NCBI RefSeq assembly: GCF_900114715.1 | Contig: NZ_FOTY01000003.1 | Coordinates: forward strand, 186,001-250,000 | Origin: Salibacterium qingdaonense | Lineage (GTDB): Bacteria > Bacillota > Bacilli > Bacillales > Marinococcaceae | DNA: 64,000 nucleotides | Direction: 5' to 3' | In this document: positions 25,329 to 33,875 of the stretch, piece after piece | Numbering within the stretch: position 1 is the stretch's first letter | Layout of the letters: each line of letters begins with the position of its first letter | Notes under the pieces: generated by a model | The model's input: only the letters and a program-made list of their open reading frames with translations | Databases searched by the model: none | Told to the model about the DNA's origin: nothing | Position numbers and translations under genes: made by a program

Positions 25329-25743
25329 AGTGCTTATATCGCTCAGTGTGCTGTTCGTCTCTTCTGTAGTCATTGTGCAGGTTCTTCCGTTATGGGAGAA
25401 AAAGGAGACCACTTCCAACCAGGAAATACAGATGTTTTTCCAGCAGCTCCAGGAAGACATGAATTATGCTTACGAACTTGAGATAAAGGAAAACGGGCTG
25501 ATTCTTAAAGAAACCCGCAATGAGCGGCAGTACAGCCTTTCCGATGGGCGGATTATCCGTAGAAAAAATGGAACCGGCCACGAAATCGTACTTCAGGATG
25601 TAAAAGACTTCTCAGCTGCAGCTGCTTCGTTCGGAGCCGAGGTGTCCGTCGTAGACAGGCAGGGGGCGGTTTGGTCGGGCGTTATTGGGAGAAGACCGCT
25701 GACGGAAAAGGAGAATGTGTATTGGGTGAAAAGGGAGCCGTAA
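25264..25743 (+). CDS. comGF: Competence protein ComGF
   Basis: About 159 residues. The N-terminus has a pilin-like segment (SSGMTLIEVLISLSVLFV) followed by the long soluble domain with NYAYELEI and NERQYSLSDGRIIRRK typical of ComGF. The ATG at 25264 has AAGGGGGG very close (three bases), so the exact start is less sure. It overlaps comGE by 65 bases and ends one base into the comGG start. Confidence 0.85.
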   Translation: MAVFIKNACSFFRHSSGMTLIEVLISLSVLFVSSVVIVQVLPLWEKKETTSNQEIQMFFQQLQEDMNYAYELEIKENGLILKETRNERQYSLSDGRIIRRKNGTGHEIVLQDVKDFSAAAASFGAEVSVVDRQGAVWSGVIGRRPLTEKENVYWVKREP

Positions 25744-26078
25744 TGCCGATTCTGCTGATTATCTGTTTTCTGTTTACATCTTTGCTGTTTGTTGAGGCGG
25801 CAGTTTTTGTTAACGAGAAGCAGAGTGTGTCTAAAGAAGAACAAGTTCTTCAGCTGGAATGGCTGCTGCGAAACGCGGAATGGAAGTGGACAAACGAAAA
25901 AGAAAGGAGAGCAGGAAACGAGAACCAGATCTATCGTTTTCCGAGTGGTTATGTGCAATGGCAGGAAAAAGAATTTTCTGATACACATATTCATCTTATA
26001 TTTAAGGCGGTGACAGCTGACGGACACGAAAGGACACGGTCTTATTATCTTGAGTATCACAAAGAAGAAACAGAATAA
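25743..26078 (+). CDS. comGG: Competence protein ComGG
   Basis: About 111 residues. A hydrophobic N-terminus (MPILLIICFLFTSLLFV) without a prepilin Gly-Phe motif is followed by a short soluble region, as in ComGG, which is membrane-bound and needed for pseudopilus formation. The ATG overlaps the comGF stop (TAATG). GGGAG lies six bases upstream. Confidence 0.85.
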   Translation: MPILLIICFLFTSLLFVEAAVFVNEKQSVSKEEQVLQLEWLLRNAEWKWTNEKERRAGNENQIYRFPSGYVQWQEKEFSDTHIHLIFKAVTADGHERTRSYYLEYHKEETE

Positions 26079-26143
26079 AACAACCGCAAACCGGTTATCC
26101 TTAAAATAATTATTCCTGCACAGAGCAGAAAAGGAGGTAGTCT

Positions 26144-26329
26144 GTGACACCTAATCCATTTTTAAAATATCTCATCATGGAAGCTGTCGAAGCATTGGAA
26201 ACAAAACTGGGCGGTGCGAAAAAAGAGAAAAAACAGCATGATTTCCGGCCGGAGCGTATTGGATTTCGATGGTTCGGACTTCTTCCGCTTTCTTTTAAGG
26301 TGGCATGGCAGAAACGTAGAAGGTCATAG
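26144..26329 (+). CDS. yqzE: YqzE family protein
   Basis: 61 residues, basic and helical, without membrane segments. GTG start with AAGGAGG eight bases upstream. Position directly after comGG matches B. subtilis yqzE, whose role is unknown. The N-terminal NPFLKYLIMEAVEAL fits that family. Confidence 0.75.
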   Translation: MTPNPFLKYLIMEAVEALETKLGGAKKEKKQHDFRPERIGFRWFGLLPLSFKVAWQKRRRS

Positions 26330-26358
26330 ACACCGTTCACAAAAGAGCAGGAAAAACG

Positions 26359-26388
26359 TTTACAAGGATTACATCCCTCGTATATAAT
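26359..26388 (+). promoter_or_regulatory. Sigma-A promoter of yqgY
   Basis: TTTACA at 26359-26364 and TATAAT at 26383-26388 with an 18-base spacer. It lies about 60 bases before the gene. Confidence 0.75.
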
Positions 26389-26445
26389 ATGGTTAGTTAT
26401 CATCATCCGAATGTTTTGTGATTCTGACAGGGGGGGGGGGAGAAT

Positions 26446-26685
26446 ATGGACCGCATGTACCGAATGCTTGGGTTCTGGACAGCTGTATTCGCTGTATTAT
26501 TTTTTGTAGGCGACATGTTCAATATGGCCGTGCTGTTTTTTGCTCAAACAGCTTTCTTTGTAGCACTGGGATACATGAAATTGACGGAACGGATGTACAT
26601 TTACATTTTTGGAGCGTATTTGACATTATTTTTTGTCAGCTTCACGTATTATTCAACCTTTATTATGAATCCGGGCTTTCACTAA
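26446..26685 (+). CDS. yqgY: YqgY family membrane protein (DUF2626)
   Basis: 79 residues with two to three transmembrane helices; the start MDRMYRMLGFWTAV and the YMKLTERMY segment are typical of DUF2626/YqgY. Function unknown. Immediately before the ATG is an eleven-G homopolymer (26430-26440) that acts as the Shine-Dalgarno region (GGGGGAGAAT). Slippage there could change spacing. It ends at a strong terminator. Confidence 0.9.
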   Translation: MDRMYRMLGFWTAVFAVLFFVGDMFNMAVLFFAQTAFFVALGYMKLTERMYIYIFGAYLTLFFVSFTYYSTFIMNPGFH

Positions 26686-26726
26686 ATACAACGGGAAGGC
26701 CCGGAATGTACATACCGGTAACGAGT

Positions 26727-26761
26727 AGAAGCTGCCCGCGGGAAAGGGCAGCTTCTTTTTG
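26727..26761. terminator. yqgY terminator
   Basis: AGAAGCTGCCC and GGGCAGCTTCT pair perfectly around GCGGGAAA, followed by four T. Confidence 0.85.
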
Positions 26762-26852
26762 AAATGTAATGGGGAGTACAAAGCGCCGGCGTGTTTAGGG
26801 GATGACAGGACGTTCTTCCGTTCTTATAATAAAGGGGACCTGTTTGTGGTGG

Positions 26853-27485
26853 TTAAAAACCATTTAGAAACGGGTTGCTGTCCATTTCCGTGCCGATGGT
26901 CGTCCACGGACCATGACCACAGGCAACATAAGTTTCTTCCGGCAGTTCAAGCATTTTATTATGAAGGACGCTTAGAAGCTGTGAATGATCTCCGCCCGGC
27001 AGGTCTGTCCGACCGATAGCCCCGGCGAACAGAACGTCGCCGGAAAAAACGGTTTGTATCTGTCCGCAGTAAAAGGAGACGCTTCCGGGAGAATGCCCGG
27101 GGGTTTCCATTACCTCAAAAGAAAAGGCGCCGGTTGAAAGCGTGCCTTCTTCTGTGATCAGATGGTCTGCTTTTGACGCATACACACCGCCGTTCAAAAA
27201 CAGGGAGGATCCGTTTTTCTCCGGGTCTGTGAGCCAATCAGCTTCTCTGGTATGAACGTATACTGGTATATTATATTTGTTTCGAACAGAATCAACAGCA
27301 CCGATATGGTCGAAATGCGCGTGGGTTAATAGTATAACCTGTGGCTGCAGCCCGAGAGAATGGATTTTGTCGTGAAGCACGTTCTCATCTCCGCCGGGGT
27401 CAAAAACAACTGCTTCACCTTTATCATTATATAACAGGTAACAGTTAGTCTGAATGGGTCCTAAAGGTATTGTCTCCCAGTTCAT
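26853..27485 (-). CDS. yqgX: MBL-fold metallo-hydrolase (YqgX, glyoxalase II-like)
   Basis: About 210 residues. The metallo-beta-lactamase fold zinc motif THAHFDHIG is at about residues 54-62, with later ligands in TPGHSPGS and the Asp in FSGDVLF and the final His in ACGHGP. It is a hydrolase, possibly of thioesters; the substrate is unknown. The ATG at 27485 has GGAGG eight bases upstream; a TTG at 27500 is less likely. It is convergent with yqgY, as in B. subtilis. Confidence 0.92.
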   Translation of the reverse strand: MNWETIPLGPIQTNCYLLYNDKGEAVVFDPGGDENVLHDKIHSLGLQPQVILLTHAHFDHIGAVDSVRNKYNIPVYVHTREADWLTDPEKNGSSLFLNGGVYASKADHLITEEGTLSTGAFSFEVMETPGHSPGSVSFYCGQIQTVFSGDVLFAGAIGRTDLPGGDHSQLLSVLHNKMLELPEETYVACGHGPWTTIGTEMDSNPFLNGF

Positions 27486-27660
27486 GCTCTCATCCTCCAA
27501 TTTTAATCTATAGATTGGGGCTATTTTAACATAATTCTGTACAAAAAAGCTTAAATTAATGGATGCATGTCTTTAGGAAAAAAGGTATAATAAAGTCAAC
27601 ATGAATGTAGAAATGAGACTGATTCGATACCTCGGTTATCGAAAAGAAGGGGGATTTTTC

Positions 27661-27831
27661 ATGGCTTTTGGAATTACCATGCTTGTGGTTGCCATACTCT
27701 GCGGTGTCGCAACCATCCGTGAGATAAAAAGAAGGAACTTTTTGGGATTCGGATTCGCCGGATTGTCTCTGCTTGTATTTGGATGGTTCTCTATCATGAC
27801 AATTTTTATAAGCGGAGCCCCGTCAAGCTGA
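27661..27831 (+). CDS. yqgW: YqgW family small membrane protein (DUF2759)
   Basis: 56 residues with two hydrophobic helices separated by REIKRRN, the DUF2759 pattern. The ATG at 27661 has AAGGGGG at proper spacing; a longer frame from 27601 has no site. A TATAAT box lies about 65 bases upstream near 27587. Function unknown. Followed by the repeat element. Confidence 0.8.
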   Translation: MAFGITMLVVAILCGVATIREIKRRNFLGFGFAGLSLLVFGWFSIMTIFISGAPSS

Positions 27832-27871
27832 CCGGTGGACAGAGTCTGCAGCATTAATATTTTTGAAGAAC

Positions 27872-28210
27872 GAGACTGGGACAAAAGTAAAATAGGTGGA
27901 GGACAATACGAATGTCTTGCATCGTTGCTCAACAGTCTAATGGTAGCGGAGCCAAAATGCTTCGACTCCTGCTCAGAACAGCACGAGTCTCGGGGACCCC
28001 GCAGGAAGCGGTTTTCTTCCGAGGAGGCTTGAGCCGTGCCCGCGGCAAAGAAGACACGATGAGCCCTGGCGAATCGATGTCGCCCTTGTGCTCTGGAGTA
28101 AAAGCGAAGCATTTTGGCGCAGCGGTTTGTCTCAGCAACGAAAAATGCCGAACGATTTTTTAAAAAATCGTTCGGCATTTTTCTATCTTATACAGGTTTT
28201 GTCCCAGCCT
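27872..28210 (+). mobile_element. Compact copy of a MITE-like non-coding repeat
   Basis: About 339 bases with imperfect terminal inverted repeats: AGACTGGGACAAAAG at the left end and, at the right, the complement of GGCTGGGACAAAACC. Near the right end is a perfect palindromic hairpin (28140-28183). Head and tail match the copy at 44-770 in inverted orientation. Small open frames across it share a Leu/Arg-rich reading but have no ribosome-binding sites and appear to be repeat artefacts. No target duplication is visible. CTGGGACA-type intergenic repeats are common in Firmicutes. Confidence 0.7.
28140..28183. terminator. Perfect 44-bp palindrome at the end of the repeat
   Basis: Two 22-base arms with no loop (28140-28161, 28162-28183). 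The core is CCGAACGAT. It may terminate transcription from yqgW and from the other direction. Confidence 0.6.
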
Positions 28211-28252
28211 TTGTGCTGCCTAGTCAGGGAATGGGTTCATCTTCTTTATGAT

Positions 28253-29047
28253 TTAAAAGGAAGATTGGGACAAGTAAAACAGACCGCTGTTACTGATATC
28301 TATGTGAACCGATGGGTGGTATCTGCTGCGTATATCGTTTTTTTCCTTTTCATAATCCTCCCAGGCAGAAGACACAGCTTGATTGTAGGCATGAAGCAGC
28401 GTCAGTTCCTCGAGCATCTTTTTTTCTGCTTTTTCGGCCCAGTCATCAGGGTGCTCATCGACAAAGCGGCGTGCTTCGTTTTTAATCCGCCGCAGGCCGC
28501 TTTCCACCTGAATAAGCGAAGCCATGGGGAAGGAATGATCTGCAATGATAGGTTCGAGGCAAAGCGGTTTCAGGTTTTCCATCATATTATGAACGAGCTG
28601 GCCGTGTATCAGCTGCAATCCATAAGACACGATTTTGTCTTTACGTTGGTGAGAAACAAATGAGAATTTCACATTTACAACGAGCCAGGGGTAAAGAGGA
28701 GCCGGGGTCTGCTGCGGCTTATGGTGTTCATAGAGCAGACACCAAATACCTTTGCTGCGGGCGGATTCAAAAATTTGATGAAGCCTTGGCGTCCCAACGT
28801 GCAGCCATTCTCCTTTTTCCGAGCGGTCTTTTGGTTGTTCTGTAAAAAACGTGAGCGTCATCGGTTCCGGAATTCCCCCTGTTTTTTTAACGTAATGCCA
28901 GTAAAAGGGCCGGTTCATTAACTCCCGGTCCAGTGCTTCTGTCAACTTAATCTGGATAGAGTGGTTGGAGCGGTGCAGAATCGAAGCCCCGTTTGTTTCA
29001 AAATACCGGTGGATATACCGCAGCAGTTCATCTCCCAAAGAGGTCAT
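28253..29047 (-). CDS. yqhG: YqhG family protein
   Basis: 264 residues, soluble, with the N-terminal LRYIHRYFETNGA pattern and central KFSFVSHQRKDKI of YqhG. Function unknown; the gene always follows the SNF2-type helicase yqhH. The ATG overlaps the yqhH stop (ATGA) and its Shine-Dalgarno lies inside the end of yqhH, so the pair is translationally coupled. Confidence 0.85.
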   Translation of the reverse strand: MTSLGDELLRYIHRYFETNGASILHRSNHSIQIKLTEALDRELMNRPFYWHYVKKTGGIPEPMTLTFFTEQPKDRSEKGEWLHVGTPRLHQIFESARSKGIWCLLYEHHKPQQTPAPLYPWLVVNVKFSFVSHQRKDKIVSYGLQLIHGQLVHNMMENLKPLCLEPIIADHSFPMASLIQVESGLRRIKNEARRFVDEHPDDWAEKAEKKMLEELTLLHAYNQAVSSAWEDYEKEKNDIRSRYHPSVHIDISNSGLFYLSQSSF

Positions 29048-30672
29048 CCTCCTTTTTGTCCGGATTCATTTTCCATGAGTGCATAGAGATGGTTAAGCTT
29101 CACTTCCATTTCACGCTCGGATTCTGAGTGCTGCATCGTTTCGGTGATATACTGTTCCATCTCTTCGCCGAATCGGGAATCCAGAATGGTATCCAATGTA
29201 CCAATTACATTTTCAAATAGGTGAATTTTCTCGTACAGCAACGCAAGAACATGTTCTTCGATGGTTTGTCTGACAGCCATGTTATAGATCTGTACGTCTT
29301 TTTCCTGTCCTAACCGGTGAAGCCGGCCGATCCGCTGTTCGAGCCGCATCGGGTTCCAGGGAAGGTCATAATTGATGATGGTACTGCTGAATTGAAGATT
29401 GATTCCTTCACCGCCGGCTTCTGTGGCAATCATCACTTTGGCGCGATCCCGGAAAATCATCTGCATCCATTCTTTTTTGCTGTGTCTGAAACCGCCGCGG
29501 AAAGGGACCGACAGTATACCGTATTGCTTGAAAAACCATTGCAGATAAAGCTGGGTCGATCGATACTCGGTGAAAAGAACAACTTTATCATCTGTTCCCT
29601 GAATGATCTCGAGTGCTCTTTGAGCCTTACTGTTGGTATCAATGTTCTGAATGCTTTCCAGAAGTCCGATAAATGTCTCTTCGGAAAGCTCTTCTTTTTC
29701 GTACATGTTTGCAAGCGTTCCATATGCAGCTTCTTTACTGCTGCAGGCTTCCCGTAACAGTGTTACCGACGTAAAACCATGAAACCGGTGTCCGTCTCCC
29801 GGTGTCAGGTTTTTCAGGGAATGGTAGAAATGCTGTTCCTGCGGGGTGAATGAAATATAAACGGAATGCACCTTTCGCTTCGTCCATGATATTTTCGTTT
29901 CTTCCCTCCGGTTTCTCACCATCACCTGCTGCACAATATGCTTCACCTCCTGTTCTCCTTTTTCTTTGAACAGCCTCTTAAATTCTTGTTGACTGCCGAG
30001 AAGGCCGGGCTTTAACAGGTGAATTAAATGAAAAAGTTCGGCAGGGTTATTCTGCACCGGTGTTGCCGTCAGCATAAGACAAAATGTTTTCTTTACGAGT
30101 CTTGCAAATTCATAGTTTTTTGTTTTGGGATTCTTTAACTTATGAGCTTCATCGAAAATGACCATATCATAGTCCTGATTAAGTACGATATCCCGGTGCG
30201 GGGCCTGTTTGGCTGTATCGATGGAGGCAATAACCACATCAGCTTCCTCCCATACGTATGTTTTGCGCTGCACAGCGGCAGGAATCAGAAATTTGCTCTG
30301 CATTTCTTGTGCCCATTGTCCGGTTAACGAAGCGGGTACGAGAATCAATGCCTTTTTAACAAGTCCCCTTACCATGTATTCCTTTAAAATCAATCCTGCT
30401 TCAATGGTTTTACCGAGACCGACTTCATCGGCAAGAATCGCACGTCCGTCCATCTCTTCCAGTACACGTTTTGCTGTTTGTTCCTGGTGTGGGTAAAGGT
30501 CCACTCCCGCAATATGACGCAGGCACAGCAGTCCGTCAAAGTCGGGTACCGCCTTCCACTGTTCAGCCTCGTAGGCAAGCTGAAACTGTTCCCAGGACGA
30601 GAGCTGTTCCTTTGTGCGGATAGTATGATCAAACAGCTCCCAATCCGGATGAAAGTTAAGTTCCGCCGTCAT
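29044..30672 (-). CDS. yqhH: SNF2-family DEAD/DEAH-box helicase YqhH
   Basis: About 542 residues. Two RecA-like domains show the SNF2 motifs: ADEVGLGKTIEAGL (motif I), DEAH (motif II), LTATPVQN (motif III), EGINLQ (motif V) and QRIGRLHRLGQ (motif VI). It is a DNA-translocating ATPase, possibly in DNA repair or chromatin remodelling, forming a two-gene unit with yqhG. The ATG at 30672 has AAGGAG nine bases upstream. The gcvT-gcvPA-gcvPB operon that is divergent from yqhH in B. subtilis is not present. Confidence 0.93.
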   Translation of the reverse strand: MTAELNFHPDWELFDHTIRTKEQLSSWEQFQLAYEAEQWKAVPDFDGLLCLRHIAGVDLYPHQEQTAKRVLEEMDGRAILADEVGLGKTIEAGLILKEYMVRGLVKKALILVPASLTGQWAQEMQSKFLIPAAVQRKTYVWEEADVVIASIDTAKQAPHRDIVLNQDYDMVIFDEAHKLKNPKTKNYEFARLVKKTFCLMLTATPVQNNPAELFHLIHLLKPGLLGSQQEFKRLFKEKGEQEVKHIVQQVMVRNRREETKISWTKRKVHSVYISFTPQEQHFYHSLKNLTPGDGHRFHGFTSVTLLREACSSKEAAYGTLANMYEKEELSEETFIGLLESIQNIDTNSKAQRALEIIQGTDDKVVLFTEYRSTQLYLQWFFKQYGILSVPFRGGFRHSKKEWMQMIFRDRAKVMIATEAGGEGINLQFSSTIINYDLPWNPMRLEQRIGRLHRLGQEKDVQIYNMAVRQTIEEHVLALLYEKIHLFENVIGTLDTILDSRFGEEMEQYITETMQHSESEREMEVKLNHLYALMENESGQKGG

Positions 30673-30790
30673 AGTATTCGTTCTCCTTTTTTGGAACATC
30701 GTTATGGCTAGTCATGTTCAAATGGAAAGATTTTTATGCATGCAGTAGAAGAGGCAGGGCAGGATGGGGGGTGGATGAGAAGACTTATAC

Positions 30791-30824
30791 AAAAAAACGC
30801 TCAAAGACAGACTCTTTGAACGTT
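30791..30824 (-). terminator. Terminator of yqhL
   Basis: On the minus strand AACGTTCAAAGA pairs with TCTTTGAGCGTT, followed by seven T (30797-30791). Confidence 0.85.
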
Positions 30825-30838
30825 AATTAGAAGCTGTA

Positions 30839-31228
30839 TTATTTTTTCTTAACCTTTCCCGTCCATTTCTTGAAGCCTTTTTTCAATTGATAGATATCAT
30901 TGGTTCCGGCTTTTTTACGGATAATGCGGGCGGCCTGGCGGCTTCGTGCACCGGATTGACAGTATAAATAGACAGGCTGGTCATCCCTGATTTCGTTTAT
31001 ACGTTGTTTCAGCTGGGACAGCGGTAGATTACGAGCGCCCAGAATGTGTCCGCCATTGTATTCACGAGGTTCCCGGACATCAAGCAGTTGTGCTTTCCGG
31101 TACCCTTTAATAAATTCTTCCTGTGTCAATTCTGTTAAGAACCCCGGTTTTTTAAAGCGCCGGAACAGAAGTACGATCAGGATAACAAGCAAAATTCCCC
31201 ATAAGATCCATGTTAACGTCATTCCCAC
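30839..31228 (-). CDS. yqhL: Membrane-anchored rhodanese-like protein YqhL
   Basis: 129 residues. An N-terminal transmembrane helix (about 5-22) precedes a single rhodanese domain with the active-site loop CQSGARS (Cys near residue 90) and the LLDVREPREY motif. Rhodanese domains move sulfane sulfur; the partner here is unknown. RBS AAGGAGGAG before the ATG. Divergent from lipM. Confidence 0.93.
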   Translation of the reverse strand: MGMTLTWILWGILLVILIVLLFRRFKKPGFLTELTQEEFIKGYRKAQLLDVREPREYNGGHILGARNLPLSQLKQRINEIRDDQPVYLYCQSGARSRQAARIIRKKAGTNDIYQLKKGFKKWTGKVKKK

Positions 31229-31389
31229 TCCTCCTTTACGTGTACAAGGCTACAAGGTGTATTATAATAAGGATTGCTTGTGTAAGCAAAGTTTAATTCG
31301 TTCAAAGCCGGGAAACTTTTGATTCATGATGAGAATTGTTATACTGATAATGCAGGAGTGAAAAGTTTCCAGTGAAAGTGGGGGAGGAC

Positions 31390-32226
31390 ATGACAAAAGA
31401 AACATGGTACTTCATAGACTCCGGCAGCTGCCCTCCGGCATGGAACATGGCCATGGATGAAATGTTGATGCAGTGGCACAGTGAAGGGAAAATACCGCCG
31501 GTTGTTCGTTTTTACGGCTGGAATCCGGCAACACTGTCTGTCGGTTATTTTCAGAAAGTACATAAAGATATTGATTTCGACGCAGTTCAAAAACACGGAC
31601 TTGGCTTTGTGAGACGTCCAACGGGAGGCCGTGGTGTCCTGCATGACAAAGAGTTGACATACAGTGTGATCGTGTCAGAAGATCATCCTCAAATGCCTGA
31701 AACCGTTACAGAGGCGTATCGTGTCATTTCTGAAGGCATCCTGGAAGGATTCAGGAAACTTGGACTCCATGCTGAATTTTCCATTCCGCGTACGAAGGAA
31801 GAGGAAGAATCCCTGAAAAACCCAAGGTCGGCTGTCTGTTTTGATGCGCCGTCGTGGTATGAACTCGTGGTGGAAGGACGAAAAATCGCCGGAAGCGCTC
31901 AGACGAGACAGAAGGGTGTCATTTTGCAGCACGGTTCGATTCTTCTTGAACTGGAAGAAGACAAACTGTTTGATCTATTCAAGTATTCAAATGACAGAGT
32001 AAGAGAACGGATGCAGAAAGGGTTTAAAAAGAAAGCTGCTGCCATTAATGAGCTGACCAGTGCAAATGTAACGATGGAACAGGTTTCAAAGGCTTTTCAT
32101 GAGGGATTTGCTGACGGATTGAACGTGAACTGGGAGCCCTGCATCTTAACGGAGCAGCAGGAGAAACATGTACGTGAATTGGCTGCTGAAAAGTATGACA
32201 CGGATGAGTGGAATTACCGTCGCTGA
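31390..32226 (+). CDS. lipM: Octanoyl-ACP:GcvH octanoyltransferase LipM
   Basis: About 278 residues. It moves octanoyl groups from ACP to GcvH, the first step of lipoic acid synthesis in Bacilli. [11 protein letters not shown] is the lipoate-ligase-family motif, and the catalytic Cys lies in [12 protein letters not shown] (about residue 149). The ATG at 31390 has GGGGGAGG at good spacing; the frame extends to 31372 without a site. The gene is usually next to gcvT-P or yqhL; here the gcv genes are absent. Lipoylation would serve LpdV/Bkd, encoded at 60.9 kb. Confidence 0.93.
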   Translation: MTKETWYFIDSGSCPPAWNMAMDEMLMQWHSEGKIPPVVRFYGWNPATLSVGYFQKVHKDIDFDAVQKHGLGFVRRPTGGRGVLHDKELTYSVIVSEDHPQMPETVTEAYRVISEGILEGFRKLGLHAEFSIPRTKEEEESLKNPRSAVCFDAPSWYELVVEGRKIAGSAQTRQKGVILQHGSILLELEEDKLFDLFKYSNDRVRERMQKGFKKKAAAINELTSANVTMEQVSKAFHEGFADGLNVNWEPCILTEQQEKHVRELAAEKYDTDEWNYRR

Positions 32227-32250
32227 TAAAAAAGGAAGAACATAGAAGCA

Positions 32251-32287
32251 AAAAAACCGGTTCCTCAGAGGAGGCAGCCGGTTTTTT
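32251..32287. terminator. Bidirectional terminator between lipM and dat
   Basis: AAAAAACCGG and CCGGTTTTTT flank a short CCTC/GAGG stem. Both converging genes end here. Confidence 0.85.
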
Positions 32288-32299
32288 CGTAATGGAAGA

Positions 32300-33136
32300 T
32301 CAGGAAAGCTTTCTTGTCTGAAAAGACTGTTGCAGCTGATCGGTCAGGGAACGGGAGGGGAGCGTCTTTGTAACCGTACCTGATACGTGATTGACGGGTA
32401 CGATTTCATGACTTGTGCTGGCAATAAACAGTTCGTCTGCATCCTCAAGGTCTTCGAGTGTAAATGCTGATTCTTCGAAAGCAATGCCATTTTCGATGCA
32501 CAACTGCTGAATAAACTGCCTTGTGATCCCTTTTAGAATGTAGTTGTCTGCCGGATGGGTATAAATGACCCCGTTTTGAACCATAAAAATGTTTGTAGAA
32601 GATCCTTCTGTCACCGTATGTCCGCGGTGAAGAAGAGCTTCGTGACATCCGTTGTCCTCCGCGCTCCGTTTGGCCATGACATTACCAAGCAGGTTTATCG
32701 TTTTAATATCACAACGAAGCCAGCGGATATCCTCGACAGCCCAAAGAGTGATCCCCTCTTCCTGCAGATGGGAAGGGACGTCTTCTTCTTTTGTGAACGC
32801 GGTGATGACAGGTGTCATATCTCTTGAATAGAGGTGATTTCGTTCCTGTACTCCTCTTGTCATCTGAAGGTAAATAATTCCATTATAAACCTGGTTGGTT
32901 TCGATGAGAGTCAGCATATCCTGTTTTATGTGTTCCAAGGGTTTAGGAAAAGGAATATCCAGTTCGGCGGCGCTTCTTGCAAAACGCTCAAAATGTTCAT
33001 CCCATAAAAAAGGGGTTCCGTCATAAAGCCGGATGACTTCATAAATCCCATCGCCAAAATAATACCCCCGGTCCTGCAGATGAACACCGGCTTCTTCCTG
33101 AGGGGTTAATTGATCATGTACCCATACATACTGCAT
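32300..33136 (-). CDS. dat: D-amino acid aminotransferase (class IV PLP enzyme)
   Basis: About 278 residues. It interconverts D-amino acids and 2-oxoacids, supplying D-Glu/D-Ala for the wall. It shows [10 protein letters not shown], the PLP lysine in [10 protein letters not shown] (about residue 145), and the [10 protein letters not shown] motif. YVWV at the start and the fold fit Dat rather than branched-chain aminotransferase. The ATG at 33136 has CAGGAGG upstream; the frame runs back to 33214 without support. Dat is not in this position in B. subtilis, so it appears to be a local addition. Confidence 0.92.
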   Translation of the reverse strand: MQYVWVHDQLTPQEEAGVHLQDRGYYFGDGIYEVIRLYDGTPFLWDEHFERFARSAAELDIPFPKPLEHIKQDMLTLIETNQVYNGIIYLQMTRGVQERNHLYSRDMTPVITAFTKEEDVPSHLQEEGITLWAVEDIRWLRCDIKTINLLGNVMAKRSAEDNGCHEALLHRGHTVTEGSSTNIFMVQNGVIYTHPADNYILKGITRQFIQQLCIENGIAFEESAFTLEDLEDADELFIASTSHEIVPVNHVSGTVTKTLPSRSLTDQLQQSFQTRKLS

Positions 33137-33338
33137 TATTATGTCCTCCTGTTTCAAGTGTTCGTATGAATCAACTGTAACACAAATTGGTATTGAAGAA
33201 AGGAAGCGGCGCATACTGTTTTTCTTTCTTCAACTTCTGTGGAAGATCCCGGCTTTGTCCTTGGCTCTACGTTGCTGTATACTAAGAGAGAAACGTAATG
33301 ATTCATGTAAATGTTTTGGACGTATTGGAGGAACATTC

Positions 33339-33764
33339 ATGCCTACACCTACACCAAGTATGGAAGATTACCTGGAACGTATATATAAATTGATGGAAGA
33401 AAAAGGGTACGCGAGAGTGTCGGATATTGCTGAAGCGCTGGAAGTGCATCCCTCTTCTGTTACGAAGATGGTCCAGAAACTTGATAAAAAAGAGTATCTT
33501 GTGTATGAAAAATATAGAGGGCTTGTACTCACGGCTAAAGGAAAAAAAGTCGGGAAACGGCTGGTTTACCGGCATGAATTGCTGGAAGATTTCCTTCACT
33601 TAATCGGCGTGGATGAAACCTTCATTTACAATGATGTGGAAGGCATTGAACATCACTTAAGCTGGGAGGCAATCGATCGAATCGGCGATGTTGTGCAGTA
33701 TTTTCAGGAAAAGGAGGAAAGAGTGCAGACCTTGAAAGAAATCCAGCGGAAAAACGAATCCTGA
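33339..33764 (+). CDS. mntR: Manganese-responsive transcriptional regulator MntR
   Basis: 142 residues of the DtxR family. It has an N-terminal winged helix ([22 protein letters not shown]) and a dimerisation domain. Manganese ligands fit MntR: Asp10 and Glu13 (MEDYLE), His in YRHELLE, Glu and His in GIEHHLS. It represses manganese uptake genes when Mn is plentiful. The ATG at 33339 has TTGGAGGAAC upstream; the frame from 33141 is not supported. Same neighbour order (lipM, mntR, yqhO) as B. subtilis apart from dat. Confidence 0.95.
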   Translation: MPTPTPSMEDYLERIYKLMEEKGYARVSDIAEALEVHPSSVTKMVQKLDKKEYLVYEKYRGLVLTAKGKKVGKRLVYRHELLEDFLHLIGVDETFIYNDVEGIEHHLSWEAIDRIGDVVQYFQEKEERVQTLKEIQRKNES

Positions 33765-33875
33765 CTCTGTATCCCGGGTTCAACCGTGAAGCACCGCTGT
33801 GTTTTGTTCTTTTCACAATTATCGTTCAGAGCCCATACGATATCATCACAAGAATGAGTATAAAGGGTGAACGGT

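Noticed and set aside
27636-28178. Long minus-strand frame across yqgW and the repeat
   Set aside because: It overlaps a supported gene, reads through the palindrome, and has no start signal.
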